This document shows, piece by piece, positions 1-8,627 of a stretch of DNA of 64,000 nucleotides. Every line of letters starts with the position of its first letter. Positions within the stretch are counted from its first letter, which is position 1. The notes beneath the pieces are model-generated. The model worked only from the letters and a program-made list of their open reading frames with translations, had not been told where the DNA came from and made no database searches. The position numbers and the translations under genes were made by a program. This stretch comes from UBA1181 sp045601045 (lineage in GTDB: Bacteria; Bacteroidota; Bacteroidia; Bacteroidales; Paludibacteraceae): positions 1-64,000 of the forward strand of contig JAZRZA010000062.1 of assembly GCA_045601045.1 (NCBI GenBank), read 5' to 3'.

Positions 1-75
1 CTCTTGGCCTTTCAGTGCCTCTATGGCAACTTGAGCCTTAAACTCTGCTGTGAAACTTCTTCTTTTACTTTTCAT
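1..75 (-). CDS. IS3-family transposase OrfA, N-terminal fragment cut by window edge
   Basis: The first 25 residues begin MKSKRRSFTAEFKAQVAIEA, the typical opening of the helix-turn-helix OrfA protein of IS3-family elements (basic start, then the S-F-T-x-E-F-K-x-x-V-A-x-E-A-L motif). The frame is open to the left edge, so the rest of orfA and the orfB transposase should lie outside the window. OrfA binds the element ends and is normally made as an OrfAB fusion by frameshifting. The start at 75 is the only plausible one. The insertion-sequence end probably lies around 105-120, because the sequence just upstream of the start interrupts another short reading frame. Confidence 0.8.
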   Translation of the reverse strand, partial: MKSKRRSFTAEFKAQVAIEALKGQE

Positions 76-100
76 GACTGCTAAATTAAACTTTATTTTC

Positions 101-196
101 TTAACTTAGCAACTGGTTCGAAAAAGCGGCAGTATTATAATCTCCAACGGAAGCAGCTCGCTCCATAAAAGTGTAAAAATCTTGTAATTCAAGCAT
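101..196 (-). pseudogene. 31-codon ORF, probably a gene 5' end truncated by the IS3 element
   Basis: A start at 196 reads MLELQDFYTFMERAASVGDY and continues for 31 codons to a stop at 101-103. The last few codons probably already belong to the insertion-sequence end, so this looks like the amino-terminal part of a gene cut by the IS3 insertion. I do not recognise the protein. It lies on the same strand as the remnant and the AlbA_2 gene that precede it. It could also be a chance ORF. Confidence 0.3.
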
Positions 197-227
197 ATTT
201 ATTTAATTAAAATTACTTTACAACACT

Positions 228-341
228 TCATAATTCCCAATCCCCCCAATCAACACATACGGGATCTTGCCACTGCGGATCACCTATTTCAACATTAAAC
301 TCAGATGTTCTCAAAGCAACACGACATGAAACACGATTCCG
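228..341 (-). pseudogene. C-terminal remnant of an unidentified protein
   Basis: An open frame of 37 codons without an in-frame ATG ends at 228-230 and reads NRVSCRVALRTSEFNVEIG followed by a Trp/Asp-rich tail ending VDWGDWEL. The composition looks like real protein (a Trp- and Asp-rich C terminus), but no start is available because a stop lies immediately upstream. I interpret it as the surviving 3' end of a deleted gene just behind the AlbA_2 gene. The family is not recognised. Confidence 0.3.
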
Positions 342-354
342 TCATAACAACACC

Positions 355-1773
355 TTATTTACTTGTTATTTCCCAATGCCCTGCTTTACTTGAACCTACA
401 TAAACTACCCTATGCTTCATCTTTCGTAAATGATATTTTACGCCATCTACCGTGATATTCAAAGCCATGGCTAAATCACTTTTTGTAATATTAAGATTGT
501 TCTCTATCAACTCCATCATTCTTTCCTCAACATCAGAATCCGCTTTGGGGGTAGTAACATCCGCTTTGGGGGTAGTATCGTCCGCTTTGGGGGTAGTAAT
601 ATCTGCTTTGGGGGTAGTATCATCCGCTTTGGGGGTAGTACTTTTCTTAAAAATAATTGTGTACATACCATTTCCCTCAACCTCTGGTTCCTCCAAACCA
701 GCCTCTCTCATCGCCTTCTGCATACGAGGAATGCCGGATCCAACCTTTTCGACCAACTGCATACGAGTAAAAAGAGTCACAATTGTTGGATTACGAGATA
801 CACTCTTATGACCGAAGTCTTTTGCCACCTCTGGCAACAAACCTCCTGGATTTGTTATCGAAAGTCTATCATCAAAGAGTTCCACCATTATCGTAGCCCC
901 TTGCTCATAATAATCGCGGTGGCAGAGCGCATTAATCACAGCCTCTCGTAAAGCTTCCAACGGCAATTCCCACACCTCCTTGCGTGGACCACCTCCCTCA
1001 ATGATATATTTGACAGCCAGCTGACTCTCCAACCATTTCATCGTATTTTGAAATTGACGGTATAGAGGACCAACAAACGTTTTATCATCAATAATGTGAA
1101 CACGTTCTATTCCTTTGAACCGCACACAACGCACAACAGCGTGTGGAAATAATCGTTCAGGAAGTTTGCAAAAAAACATTGCAGCAGCGTTCTTAGAGAT
1201 TCCCTCATCATCGAAAAGTTGAAGATTGTCAAAAATCTGTCGATTGGATATGGTATCACTCAACCGAGACTCCCGACGGAAATCAGCCAACATCTCGACA
1301 TCTGTATCAGTCTCAAAATTGAAGCTTTTGCAAGGCATCGCATCATAGAAAATCTTATTACATTGCACAAAAAACTGACGCATCTCTTCCGCCGTCTTCA
1401 ACTTCTGTGAATTTGCACCCTCTCGCACAAAGATACATCCGCCATGAATATAAGGTTTGTCTTTTCCGCTTGGTACCTCAATCACCCAAACGAAAACGCC
1501 CTCCAATGTGACAGAATACATCTCAACCTTCAAGGCTGGAGAAATTTCGCTAATAGAACCTTGGATGGCAGATCGATCCTTATTATCAAGACTAGTTCCC
1601 ACGACCTTGCCAGAATCATCCACACCAAGGAATACAAATCCTCCATCTGCATTGGCAAAAGCACATACCTCTTCCGTTAGTTCCTTTACCTTACTTGGCA
1701 CACGAACTTTGAACTCAACTCGTGAGCCCTCGCCCTGAAGAATTAAATCTTCTATGTAACTTGCAGACTGCAT
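355..1773 (-). CDS. AlbA_2 (Schlafen-like) ATP-binding protein with C-terminal HTH
   Basis: 472 residues. Residues about 14-125 form an AlbA_2/Schlafen domain (GEGSRVEFK, then ANADGGFVFLGVDDSG). Residues about 270-360 match the HATPase_c_4 domain (LREAVINALCHRDY, NPGGLLPEV). A low-complexity linker of five TTPKAD units at 379-412 precedes a C-terminal winged-helix domain (413-472). Proteins of this build are usually annotated as ATP-dependent DNA helicase-like or transcriptional regulators; their biochemical role is poorly known, and some Schlafen-like proteins act in phage defence. It lies downstream of the type III-A CRISPR operon on the same strand, 318 bp away, so it is probably a separate unit. 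No catalytic claim is made. Confidence 0.8.
   Translation of the reverse strand: MQSASYIEDLILQGEGSRVEFKVRVPSKVKELTEEVCAFANADGGFVFLGVDDSGKVVGTSLDNKDRSAIQGSISEISPALKVEMYSVTLEGVFVWVIEVPSGKDKPYIHGGCIFVREGANSQKLKTAEEMRQFFVQCNKIFYDAMPCKSFNFETDTDVEMLADFRRESRLSDTISNRQIFDNLQLFDDEGISKNAAAMFFCKLPERLFPHAVVRCVRFKGIERVHIIDDKTFVGPLYRQFQNTMKWLESQLAVKYIIEGGGPRKEVWELPLEALREAVINALCHRDYYEQGATIMVELFDDRLSITNPGGLLPEVAKDFGHKSVSRNPTIVTLFTRMQLVEKVGSGIPRMQKAMREAGLEEPEVEGNGMYTIIFKKSTTPKADDTTPKADITTPKADDTTPKADVTTPKADSDVEERMMELIENNLNITKSDLAMALNITVDGVKYHLRKMKHRVVYVGSSKAGHWEITSK
538..639 (-). repeat. In-frame 21-bp tandem repeat (about 4.9 copies) coding TTPKADx
   Basis: Nearly identical 21-bp units sharing the plus-strand core CGCTTTGGGGGTAGTA occur head to tail; each encodes seven residues, TTPKAD plus one variable residue. 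Because the unit is a multiple of three, copy-number change would only shorten or lengthen the linker between the ATPase-like and HTH domains of the AlbA_2 protein. It is a coding repeat, not a CRISPR array: there are no spacers. Confidence 0.9.
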
Positions 1774-1816
1774 AAATGTAATATGTTAACTACTAATACG
1801 TTCATACTCTATTTTT

Positions 1817-1966
1817 TTACCTCATCAACTCTCCCAACTCCGGAAACAGCTCACCTGCCTCATCTCCAGAATTAGATAAAAACATACAATAATATATTGG
1901 CACATACACCGTTTTACTCAATAACCTCCCTTTCGTCACGAAACACAATCGCTCTTGAAATACCAT
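1817..1966 (-). CDS. Hypothetical 49-aa ORF between the AlbA_2 gene and csm5
   Basis: The 318-bp gap between the AlbA_2 gene and csm5 contains one plausible small frame on the minus strand. It starts MVFQERLCFVTKGRLLSKTV and ends with an acidic stretch, GDEAGELFPELGELMR. The frame remains open for at least two codons upstream (R-N-M), so it may be a 3' remnant rather than a complete gene. No family is recognised and no ribosome-binding site is evident. Apart from this ORF I see nothing in the gap: no repeats or array. Confidence 0.3.
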   Translation of the reverse strand: MVFQERLCFVTKGRLLSKTVYVPIYYCMFLSNSGDEAGELFPELGELMR

Positions 1967-2091
1967 ATTCCGAATTGCAAATAAACTTGTTTAAGTCGCT
2001 CAAAAGCTAAGTGTATTTAACCACTTTTTCATTAAATTCATGATAAAACACACCACTTTTTCTATAACGAATAAGCAAAATTAGTACTAGT

Positions 2092-3840
2092 TCAAAAAAG
2101 ATCCGAATGCCACTGCTTAGCCATATCTTCACCCACCAAGGATACAACATCTTTCCATCTTGCAAAATTTTGGAAATCCTTTTGCTCTTTGGGCTTCATT
2201 GTCATATAGATATCGGAAATCTTTTGCTTAAAAGCACCTCTATCAACATCTGTAAGAGTATTATATTTCAACCAAGTCTTCACATTTCCACAAAGAGTTG
2301 GGATTTTAGAGGCGTTGGCTATTTTTTCTGATAGTGGAACAGAATTAGCCAGCTTTCTATCCATTGCTTCTTGTTTTGCTGTTTCTTTGGCTTTCAACTC
2401 TGCTTTTATCTGTTCTACTTTATATTGCGACTGTGAAATCCAATATTCATGTTCTTTATTCTTGGGTAAAAGGCCCGCTGCTTCCTGGGCTTTTGAAAGA
2501 GCATCTTCGAATTTTTCTTCGTTATACAATTTTTCGGTTTCCATTATTAAAAGAGAATACTTTTGTTGTTTTTCCTCTGCTTCACGACGTATTCGTTCCG
2601 CTTCTTCTCTTTCTCGTTCCAATTGTGCCTCAAGTTCGGCTTTTGCTCGTTCAGATTCTTCTTGTTTCTGACAAATGACCGCAATACGCTCTGCAGCTGC
2701 TTGTGCTTTTTGATTCTCAATCTGTCTAAGCTCTATTTCAGAAAGCACACGCAACTTGACAAAGCCCATCAGAGAAAAAGATTCTCCCCAAATAGCAATC
2801 TTGCGTGACTTAGGAAGAATCTTGCCAGCTATGCTCAAATCTTTTTTTTCAGCTCTTTTTCTGTCCAACATTCCTTTTGTGTAATCATCAAATTGCCAAT
2901 CACCGGTAATGGAATGGAAACCAGCACCTGCTGACATTTTCAACACACAATATGAATTATCAACTGGTATGGAATTTAAGAGAGCATTTATCGAATCAAT
3001 GACTCTATCTGTTTTGTCCGTTGAATACTTCTTAAAAAAAATTTTTTCCTTCCTAAGGTATTCACTTGTATGATTATTTATGATTTTAAAGAGCTTTTTT
3101 ATGTCATTAGATACAACATGACGCTTTTCGTTTCCCCTCAAGTGTTGCTTATTCGACTTTTTTTCAAATAAATCGTACGTAGTCTCAGACAACATCAACG
3201 ATGAATATCCCTTTTGTTCGGGCATCAAACATTCATAAAGCGTATTAAATCCTGTGGTCTTATAATTCGACGAGGTCTCATTCTGTCCATGTTTCCATCC
3301 TCCTTGCCAGGCACCGTTCCTCTGTAAATTGAAAATTTTAGTGTTAATTAATGATGTCTCATCAAATTCTGCGTCAGAAAATTTAATAAAACGCATAAAC
3401 TCATCTCCTGTCGTTGATGAGCCAAACACTTCCTTTCCATCTTTAGATGTTCCTCCTAAATAATCGAATAGTACCGAACGAACAGCACCCTTTAATGAGC
3501 TACCTGCGAGTATTGGGTTGCCCGTCATTTGATTTTTCACAAATGCCTTAACATCATTATCGGACTCTACAGGACAAGGAATAATCAAATCAGAGACAAC
3601 ATTAAGCATCCCTGCCAATCTCGACTTCAAGCCATCTTCATTTTTTGAAGAAAATAAATTTGAGAGTTCTTCAGCAGACACCCCCACTTGAATCATTTTT
3701 TTCAAGTTGAGTTTATACAACTTGTGATTATCAATAACGAAATCAACGCCTCTCACCCAATCTTTTTCTGCTCCTGCTCCTATAGAAAGCGGAGTGAGAA
3801 TCTCTAATTCTATGTTGTATTTGTGATTTATTCCTGCCAT
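2092..3840 (-). CDS. csm5: Type III-A CRISPR RAMP protein Csm5 with long C-terminal extension
   Basis: 582 residues. The first ~364 form the Csm5 RAMP module: an N-terminal ferredoxin-like start (LTPLSIGAGAEKDWVRGVDF), the AGSSLKGAVRSVLFD loop and a C-terminal Gly-containing motif (GESFSLMGFVKLR). Csm5 caps the 3' end of the crRNA in the Csm complex and helps recruit crRNA-maturing nucleases. A further 218 residues follow that Csm5 proteins of usual length (about 340-400 aa) lack: a charged coiled coil (about 368-430), a TPR-like helical pair (about 433-466), more helix and a compact C-terminal segment (about 503-582). It is the last gene of the operon, 1 bp after csm4. The extension shares its frame with the core, so it is not an obvious assembly artefact. 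Confidence 0.88.
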   Translation of the reverse strand: MAGINHKYNIELEILTPLSIGAGAEKDWVRGVDFVIDNHKLYKLNLKKMIQVGVSAEELSNLFSSKNEDGLKSRLAGMLNVVSDLIIPCPVESDNDVKAFVKNQMTGNPILAGSSLKGAVRSVLFDYLGGTSKDGKEVFGSSTTGDEFMRFIKFSDAEFDETSLINTKIFNLQRNGAWQGGWKHGQNETSSNYKTTGFNTLYECLMPEQKGYSSLMLSETTYDLFEKKSNKQHLRGNEKRHVVSNDIKKLFKIINNHTSEYLRKEKIFFKKYSTDKTDRVIDSINALLNSIPVDNSYCVLKMSAGAGFHSITGDWQFDDYTKGMLDRKRAEKKDLSIAGKILPKSRKIAIWGESFSLMGFVKLRVLSEIELRQIENQKAQAAAERIAVICQKQEESERAKAELEAQLEREREEAERIRREAEEKQQKYSLLIMETEKLYNEEKFEDALSKAQEAAGLLPKNKEHEYWISQSQYKVEQIKAELKAKETAKQEAMDRKLANSVPLSEKIANASKIPTLCGNVKTWLKYNTLTDVDRGAFKQKISDIYMTMKPKEQKDFQNFARWKDVVSLVGEDMAKQWHSDLF

Positions 3841-3841
3841 A

Positions 3842-4855
3842 TCAATCCAATTTTATAGGTAAGAAAATAGATCTGCCACAACGCCAGATAGGATGACCAA
3901 TCTCTTCACCCCAATTTTTCTCGGGTTTTAGGTCAACACCTACCAATCCTTTAGTTGAAACACTATTAGTCTTGTTTGCAAAAACCGAAGCGACTGTAAA
4001 AGCATACACATACTTCTTTCTATATGTATTGTGAGGCGGTGTTGTTATCCATCCGCCTCTACGCTTAAAGTCATACGCTACATCAGTAGAATTCAGCATT
4101 GCAGAGAGTTGTTCTTTTGATTCGGGAATAAACAAAGACAAAGACATCTCATGTTCTGCGAGAGCAGGTATGGTAATCTCCACCTCTCCTTCTTCACTCT
4201 CAAAATAGCCATTCCCAACATTTCTATCCGTTCCTATACCTTCCGTTTGTAGCAAAGCGATTGCAGAATCCAGCAATGTCGTATCGCCTTCTACAATAAA
4301 AAACAATCCCGAATAATCTTTAAAAGATATTCTATCCATATAAAATGGGTTAGCATCTTCTTGCCCATCTCGAGAAACTGCAACACGAGGTGATACTTGC
4401 GAGGTAATGAAATTCTTGTCTATCTTCTCATTTGTCAAGAACGCACCTTTATCCAAAATCTCTATAGTCGCATCATCAAAAAGTTGTTCTCCATTTAACG
4501 CTTTAGAGAAATATGAAGCATCAAGCCATGCTACCTTTTTCACTTTCTTGCGCTCTTCTATTGCCTTTTCTGACGTTGGCAATGTCTGTTTCAATGGTTT
4601 AGGGAAAAAATATACTGCCGTGTCGCTTGTTGTTTTCTCTTTCTGATAGAAAGGAAACAAACTGCTTATAGTGCATCCCAAATCGCCATCTTCAGGTATA
4701 TCCTTGCCTAATTTTGCAAGGCAGGAAATCAATGCCGCATACATAGTATCAGAATCCATCGTTTGAAGGCTGACACTATAATCGTCGCGAGCATCTCCTA
4801 AATGCAATGGTGATGAGAAATGCAATTTGTATGTTTTTAACTTGCATTTCACCAT
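3842..4855 (-). CDS. csm4: Type III-A CRISPR RAMP protein Csm4
   Basis: 337 residues. The N terminus (YKLHFSSPLHLGDARDDYS, then DSDTMYAALISCLAKLG) is the usual Csm4 opening, and GTDRNVGNGYFE is a Gly-rich RAMP loop in the first half. Csm4 is the Cas5-like subunit that binds the 5' handle of the crRNA and joins Cas10 to the Csm3 backbone. The start overlaps the csm3 stop by 7 bp, and the stop is 1 bp before csm5, so the genes are translationally linked. Length is normal for the family, and no key segment appears missing. Confidence 0.9.
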   Translation of the reverse strand: MVKCKLKTYKLHFSSPLHLGDARDDYSVSLQTMDSDTMYAALISCLAKLGKDIPEDGDLGCTISSLFPFYQKEKTTSDTAVYFFPKPLKQTLPTSEKAIEERKKVKKVAWLDASYFSKALNGEQLFDDATIEILDKGAFLTNEKIDKNFITSQVSPRVAVSRDGQEDANPFYMDRISFKDYSGLFFIVEGDTTLLDSAIALLQTEGIGTDRNVGNGYFESEEGEVEITIPALAEHEMSLSLFIPESKEQLSAMLNSTDVAYDFKRRGGWITTPPHNTYRKKYVYAFTVASVFANKTNSVSTKGLVGVDLKPEKNWGEEIGHPIWRCGRSIFLPIKLD

Positions 4856-5550
4856 TCTATTATATTTTTATCAAGTTTCACCATTTTCCATTTTGAACTT
4901 TCGGTTGCTTCATAATACTTCCATCCTCCAAAACGAACTTGTCCATAACCACGAGAGCCACAACCTCCTAAATAGTCATTTTCAATGGCATTAATAGCAT
5001 CTTTAAAAAGAGACAAAGAGTCGTTAGAGTCATCTATTTCTTCTTTTTTATATACATTTAGAACGAATTCCACAGCAAAAGACACCCCCGCAGGGACTCT
5101 TTCTGTTTGTCTGATTCCGCCTTTCACTGTTGTTCCTGTAATTCTATCTATCGTATTTTCATATTTATTTTCGGTATATGGCATATCCAACTCATCAGAA
5201 TTCTCCAATTTTATTACAGAATCACTTGTTAAATAAGCATCCCTTACTATGATTTTCGAAGGACATCCATTGATTACTTTATCTTTTATTTTTTTTTCTG
5301 AAGCACCAAATAAATCGTTTATTTCAGAATTTTCGCCTAATTGGCAACCCTTTATCTGTTCCAACAAGCAACGCATCTTTCCCTTTAACGAACTTCCTGG
5401 AATGTAAGGTTTTCCATTATCTGTTGCCAACTTTATAACTGGATTGTCAATTCCTCCAATTTCAACATTGTCTTTACTACCACCTATGTGAAGTCCAGAA
5501 AGAAGTTCTACTTCTGCTGTGATTTTATATTTCTTTACTAATGCTTTCAT
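4849..5550 (-). CDS. csm3: Type III-A CRISPR RAMP protein Csm3 (backbone, target-RNA cleavage)
   Basis: 233 residues, normal length. The N terminus contains LLSGLHIGGSKDNVEIGGID, and Asp35 in GGIDNPVIK sits where the catalytic Asp of characterised Csm3 proteins lies (about D32/D33). IPGSSLKGKMRCLLEQ is the conserved RAMP loop, and CGSRGYGQVRF near the C terminus is the Gly-rich motif. Csm3 forms the helical backbone on the crRNA and cuts bound target RNA at 6-nt intervals. The predicted active Asp is present, so target-RNA cleavage is expected. It lies 11 bp after csm2 and overlaps csm4 by 7 bp. Confidence 0.93.
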   Translation of the reverse strand: MKALVKKYKITAEVELLSGLHIGGSKDNVEIGGIDNPVIKLATDNGKPYIPGSSLKGKMRCLLEQIKGCQLGENSEINDLFGASEKKIKDKVINGCPSKIIVRDAYLTSDSVIKLENSDELDMPYTENKYENTIDRITGTTVKGGIRQTERVPAGVSFAVEFVLNVYKKEEIDDSNDSLSLFKDAINAIENDYLGGCGSRGYGQVRFGGWKYYEATESSKWKMVKLDKNIIEW

Positions 5551-5561
5551 ATCTATATTAT

Positions 5562-6023
5562 TTAATTATTATCACTTAAGTTACTTTCTTCCGCAGCTTT
5601 ATGATAAGCAACAATTGCTTCAAATATTTTTATAAAGTTTTTGAATTTTATTTCTTTTGCTATGCCGTCTTCATTCACAACAATATCAATTGCATTCGCA
5701 ACAACCTTATATAAATCGTTAATCTTCGCTGAAGGATCCTTAACTCTTCCTACTGCATACGCTAATTTAGGTTTTAATAAAACAAAATCTGTTTCATTGT
5801 ATCCTTTCATCTGCTGTCGTTTTACTTCACCATAAAATTTTCTCAATTGAGTTGTCGTCAATTTTGCACGAACTGTCTTCTCTTTCTTGTTTCCATATTT
5901 ATCCTCAATTAATTTTGTGTCATTAGTACCTAAATGACTTCCAAATTTTTTAGCGAAATCAACTGTTTCCTTGCTTATTTTCCCTGTAATTTCACCTTGC
6001 GGAATATTCTTTTCCCAAATCAT
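5562..6023 (-). CDS. csm2: Type III-A CRISPR small subunit Csm2
   Basis: 153 residues, mostly helical and basic. The hallmark stretches are LTTTQLRKFYGEVKRQQ, DFVLLKPKLAYAVGR and FKNFIKIFEAIVAYHKA, the last being the most conserved part of the Csm2 family. Csm2 (Cas11) subunits line the belly of the Csm complex and contact the target RNA. Gaps of 12 bp to cas10 and 11 bp to csm3 place it firmly inside the operon. Length is typical (about 120-160 aa). Confidence 0.9.
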   Translation of the reverse strand: MIWEKNIPQGEITGKISKETVDFAKKFGSHLGTNDTKLIEDKYGNKKEKTVRAKLTTTQLRKFYGEVKRQQMKGYNETDFVLLKPKLAYAVGRVKDPSAKINDLYKVVANAIDIVVNEDGIAKEIKFKNFIKIFEAIVAYHKAAEESNLSDNN

Positions 6024-6035
6024 AATTACTTATTT

Positions 6036-8621
6036 TTAATTGTTATTATTTTCTCTTAATTCCAATTCTGCCCAACGAGCTGCTATTGACATCAGTCTAT
6101 AATTCTCCTCTTTAAGTAGTTGCTTGTCACGCAAATCCTTACAAAATTCGACAACAGCAGCTTTTCCTTTGGCATTTGCCATATAACGTGTCAAATAATA
6201 GGCTGTATGCCATAGATAACTCATGTCGGGCTTTCGTTTTTCGTCTCTATTTCCTTTTACCGTTTCTGCGTATGTCATTATCTTATGAAGAATGCCACGA
6301 GACAAACCAAAATCTTTTATCAAAGATACAAACTGATCCTTATATGATTTTACATACTCATATTCATCTTTCGTCCACGATACACATTCGCCAAGCAAAC
6401 AAAATGCATTCTTCGCAGAATCTTTATATTTTTTTGCCGTATCTTCAGCTTCGCCAGCCATTTCGGCAGCTTTCGCTATTGGATACTTGTCTCCAACGAT
6501 TGCAATACCACCAGAAATGGAGATATCGTCGCGACCAACAAACTTTCTGAAGTTCTCACGTATAGACTCTGCAAATTCTATCAATTTATTCCACTTACCA
6601 ACAGCAAACACATCGTCTCCACCAGAGTACAATATGTTTACATCATCCTTAAACTCATTCTTCTCTCTAATTGTATTCAAGAAGCCACTGAAGAAATAAT
6701 CAAGCATAAACGACATTGTTGAATAAGCAGCAAAACTCTTCGCTTCATCAGGTAGTCCCTTGATGAAAATAGAACCAAGTCCGTCAACATCCATACGAAG
6801 AATGCCCAAGTACGAACCTCCTGCAAGCTCTTCAAATGTTTTGTTGCGTAATTTCCCTGTTTCCTTGTCTATAATTTGAGCCTGTTTGTTTCCTCCGTAG
6901 AATTGAAAGCCGTAGCTACATTTATTTCCCTTTAGCTGAGCGGACAAGAAATTTGTCTTATTAATCAGTTTTACACGACACACGTCAGCTGATGTTATTC
7001 TTCTAAAATCAGCATCGTCATCGGTTAGCTCTAATTGGTCAAACAAATAATTATGAATACCAACACAATGTACATCGCACTTCACACGATTACGCACATA
7101 CTTGTTTTCCTCATTTGACTTATGCGTTAGAATATAATCAGCATCTTTTAGAGTAACTCCTAATTCTGCCTGTTCTTTAACAATTGGCAGAACATAAGTT
7201 TTATTATCTTTTTCTTTCGAGTCAATCGGCTTACAACTGTCGCTTTCAATGCCCGTTACAGCACATATTTTCGCCTGCTTATCCACATCTTGCGGTGTGA
7301 ACATATTATCAAATTCAGACAATATGACATTATTGAACTTACGATTTTTCTGGGCTGTAAGTTTATCTGCCAATGCACGCCATAACTCACCTATTGGTCT
7401 ATCAACCTGCGACTCAAAATCAAGATTCTTACCTTTTACATTATACGAGAATGGAACATAATCAATGTTGACAATAAGTTGACCATAATGCTCTTTCCAT
7501 ATATCTGCCTCTATCTGAATCTTTAACTCTTCTATCGTATTTATTACTTTTTCCGTATTGGGCAACAGCATATAAAACTTTCCGCCCGAAGAATAAACCA
7601 CATGAGCCAATGTAGCATTGATATCGGGATGAGAAATGACACGTTGTATAATGGAATCTATCAGCAACTGCAAATAGAACGAACGCCCTTTCAAACTCAC
7701 AGCCGCCTTGCGCGAAGCAATATTATAAATAAAATTCTGAATGCCAGACAAGTCACCTCCTAACAATATTACAGGCTTCGCCCCTTCTTTTAACGACAAT
7801 CTATTGTTTGAACACATAAAATCATCAGGATGATCCTGCCTGTAAACGTACAAACAATCGGCAAAAGCTGCTGTTGTTTTCAAATGGTCAAATAAACTAA
7901 CATTTGCCATATCATTTGTATTTGAAGGGATACACCATGTGTATTTCTTCAATAAATACATCAAACTCTCCGAAAAGCCATTGAACGAATCGGTCGGAAT
8001 TTTTTTTAATTCTTCTCTAAACGATTTCCACAACTCTGCATATTTCTCTTGTGAAACACCATCGGATTTGCTACTTACATTTTTCGGAAAGAAATCCTTC
8101 TCGTCAATTGACAATGGATGCAAACCAAATGCAAACTTATAATTTCCGCTATTAATTTTATTAAATACAGAATACAATGGTATCTGCTTATAACGGTGTC
8201 TGCCCCAATTTATATCTGCTTGCACACCATCTTCCTGCTCATAAGTTGCAGGATTGGTTCTATCTATACCAGCACTCCACCAATCAGCCAAAGAAATTAA
8301 AGCTTGAAGTTCTGTACTCGGTTTGTGATGATATGCGGCCAACTGAAACACAGAATCCGAATTGTTCGATTCTAATAAATTAGTCTGAAAACCAGGAACT
8401 GATTTCAACATCGAAGATACTTCTTCCAAAAATTGCAAAGTCCACACAGAATGCTGGTATCCAAAACCTCCATGTTCATTCTTTGGACATATATAGTCCA
8501 CCAATGGCTTGATATTATCTGCAAATTTTTCATCTGCAAAGGTCACATCTGCTCGCTGATAAAACTTGCCTATATCATGAAGCATTGCAGCTAAATACAC
8601 ATGTTCACGCACTTTATCCAT
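6036..8621 (-). CDS. cas10: Type III-A CRISPR large subunit Cas10/Csm1 with HD nuclease and GGDD cyclase motifs
   Basis: 861 residues. An HD-nuclease motif is near the N terminus (LAAMLHDIGKFYQRAD; H15-D16), with a further His-rich segment around the GYQHS sequence. Two palm domains follow; the second carries SGGDDVFAVG with GGDD at residues 667-670, the active site for cyclic oligoadenylate synthesis. YLGILRMDVDGLGSIF is a second palm motif. Cas10 is the target-RNA-activated subunit: HD cuts single-stranded DNA and the palm makes cyclic oligoadenylates. Both motifs look intact. Separated by 6 bp from cas6 and 12 bp from csm2. Csm1 is preferred over Cmr2 because the neighbours are csm2-5. Confidence 0.95.
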   Translation of the reverse strand: MDKVREHVYLAAMLHDIGKFYQRADVTFADEKFADNIKPLVDYICPKNEHGGFGYQHSVWTLQFLEEVSSMLKSVPGFQTNLLESNNSDSVFQLAAYHHKPSTELQALISLADWWSAGIDRTNPATYEQEDGVQADINWGRHRYKQIPLYSVFNKINSGNYKFAFGLHPLSIDEKDFFPKNVSSKSDGVSQEKYAELWKSFREELKKIPTDSFNGFSESLMYLLKKYTWCIPSNTNDMANVSLFDHLKTTAAFADCLYVYRQDHPDDFMCSNNRLSLKEGAKPVILLGGDLSGIQNFIYNIASRKAAVSLKGRSFYLQLLIDSIIQRVISHPDINATLAHVVYSSGGKFYMLLPNTEKVINTIEELKIQIEADIWKEHYGQLIVNIDYVPFSYNVKGKNLDFESQVDRPIGELWRALADKLTAQKNRKFNNVILSEFDNMFTPQDVDKQAKICAVTGIESDSCKPIDSKEKDNKTYVLPIVKEQAELGVTLKDADYILTHKSNEENKYVRNRVKCDVHCVGIHNYLFDQLELTDDDADFRRITSADVCRVKLINKTNFLSAQLKGNKCSYGFQFYGGNKQAQIIDKETGKLRNKTFEELAGGSYLGILRMDVDGLGSIFIKGLPDEAKSFAAYSTMSFMLDYFFSGFLNTIREKNEFKDDVNILYSGGDDVFAVGKWNKLIEFAESIRENFRKFVGRDDISISGGIAIVGDKYPIAKAAEMAGEAEDTAKKYKDSAKNAFCLLGECVSWTKDEYEYVKSYKDQFVSLIKDFGLSRGILHKIMTYAETVKGNRDEKRKPDMSYLWHTAYYLTRYMANAKGKAAVVEFCKDLRDKQLLKEENYRLMSIAARWAELELRENNNN

Positions 8622-8627
8622 ATATTA

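Noticed and set aside
538..639. Tandem repeat considered as a CRISPR array
   Set aside because: Unit is 21 bp with no spacers and lies inside a coding frame.
6036..8621. Alternative call of Cas10 as Cmr2 (type III-B)
   Set aside because: Neighbours are csm2-csm5 with Csm2 signature; no Cmr proteins present.
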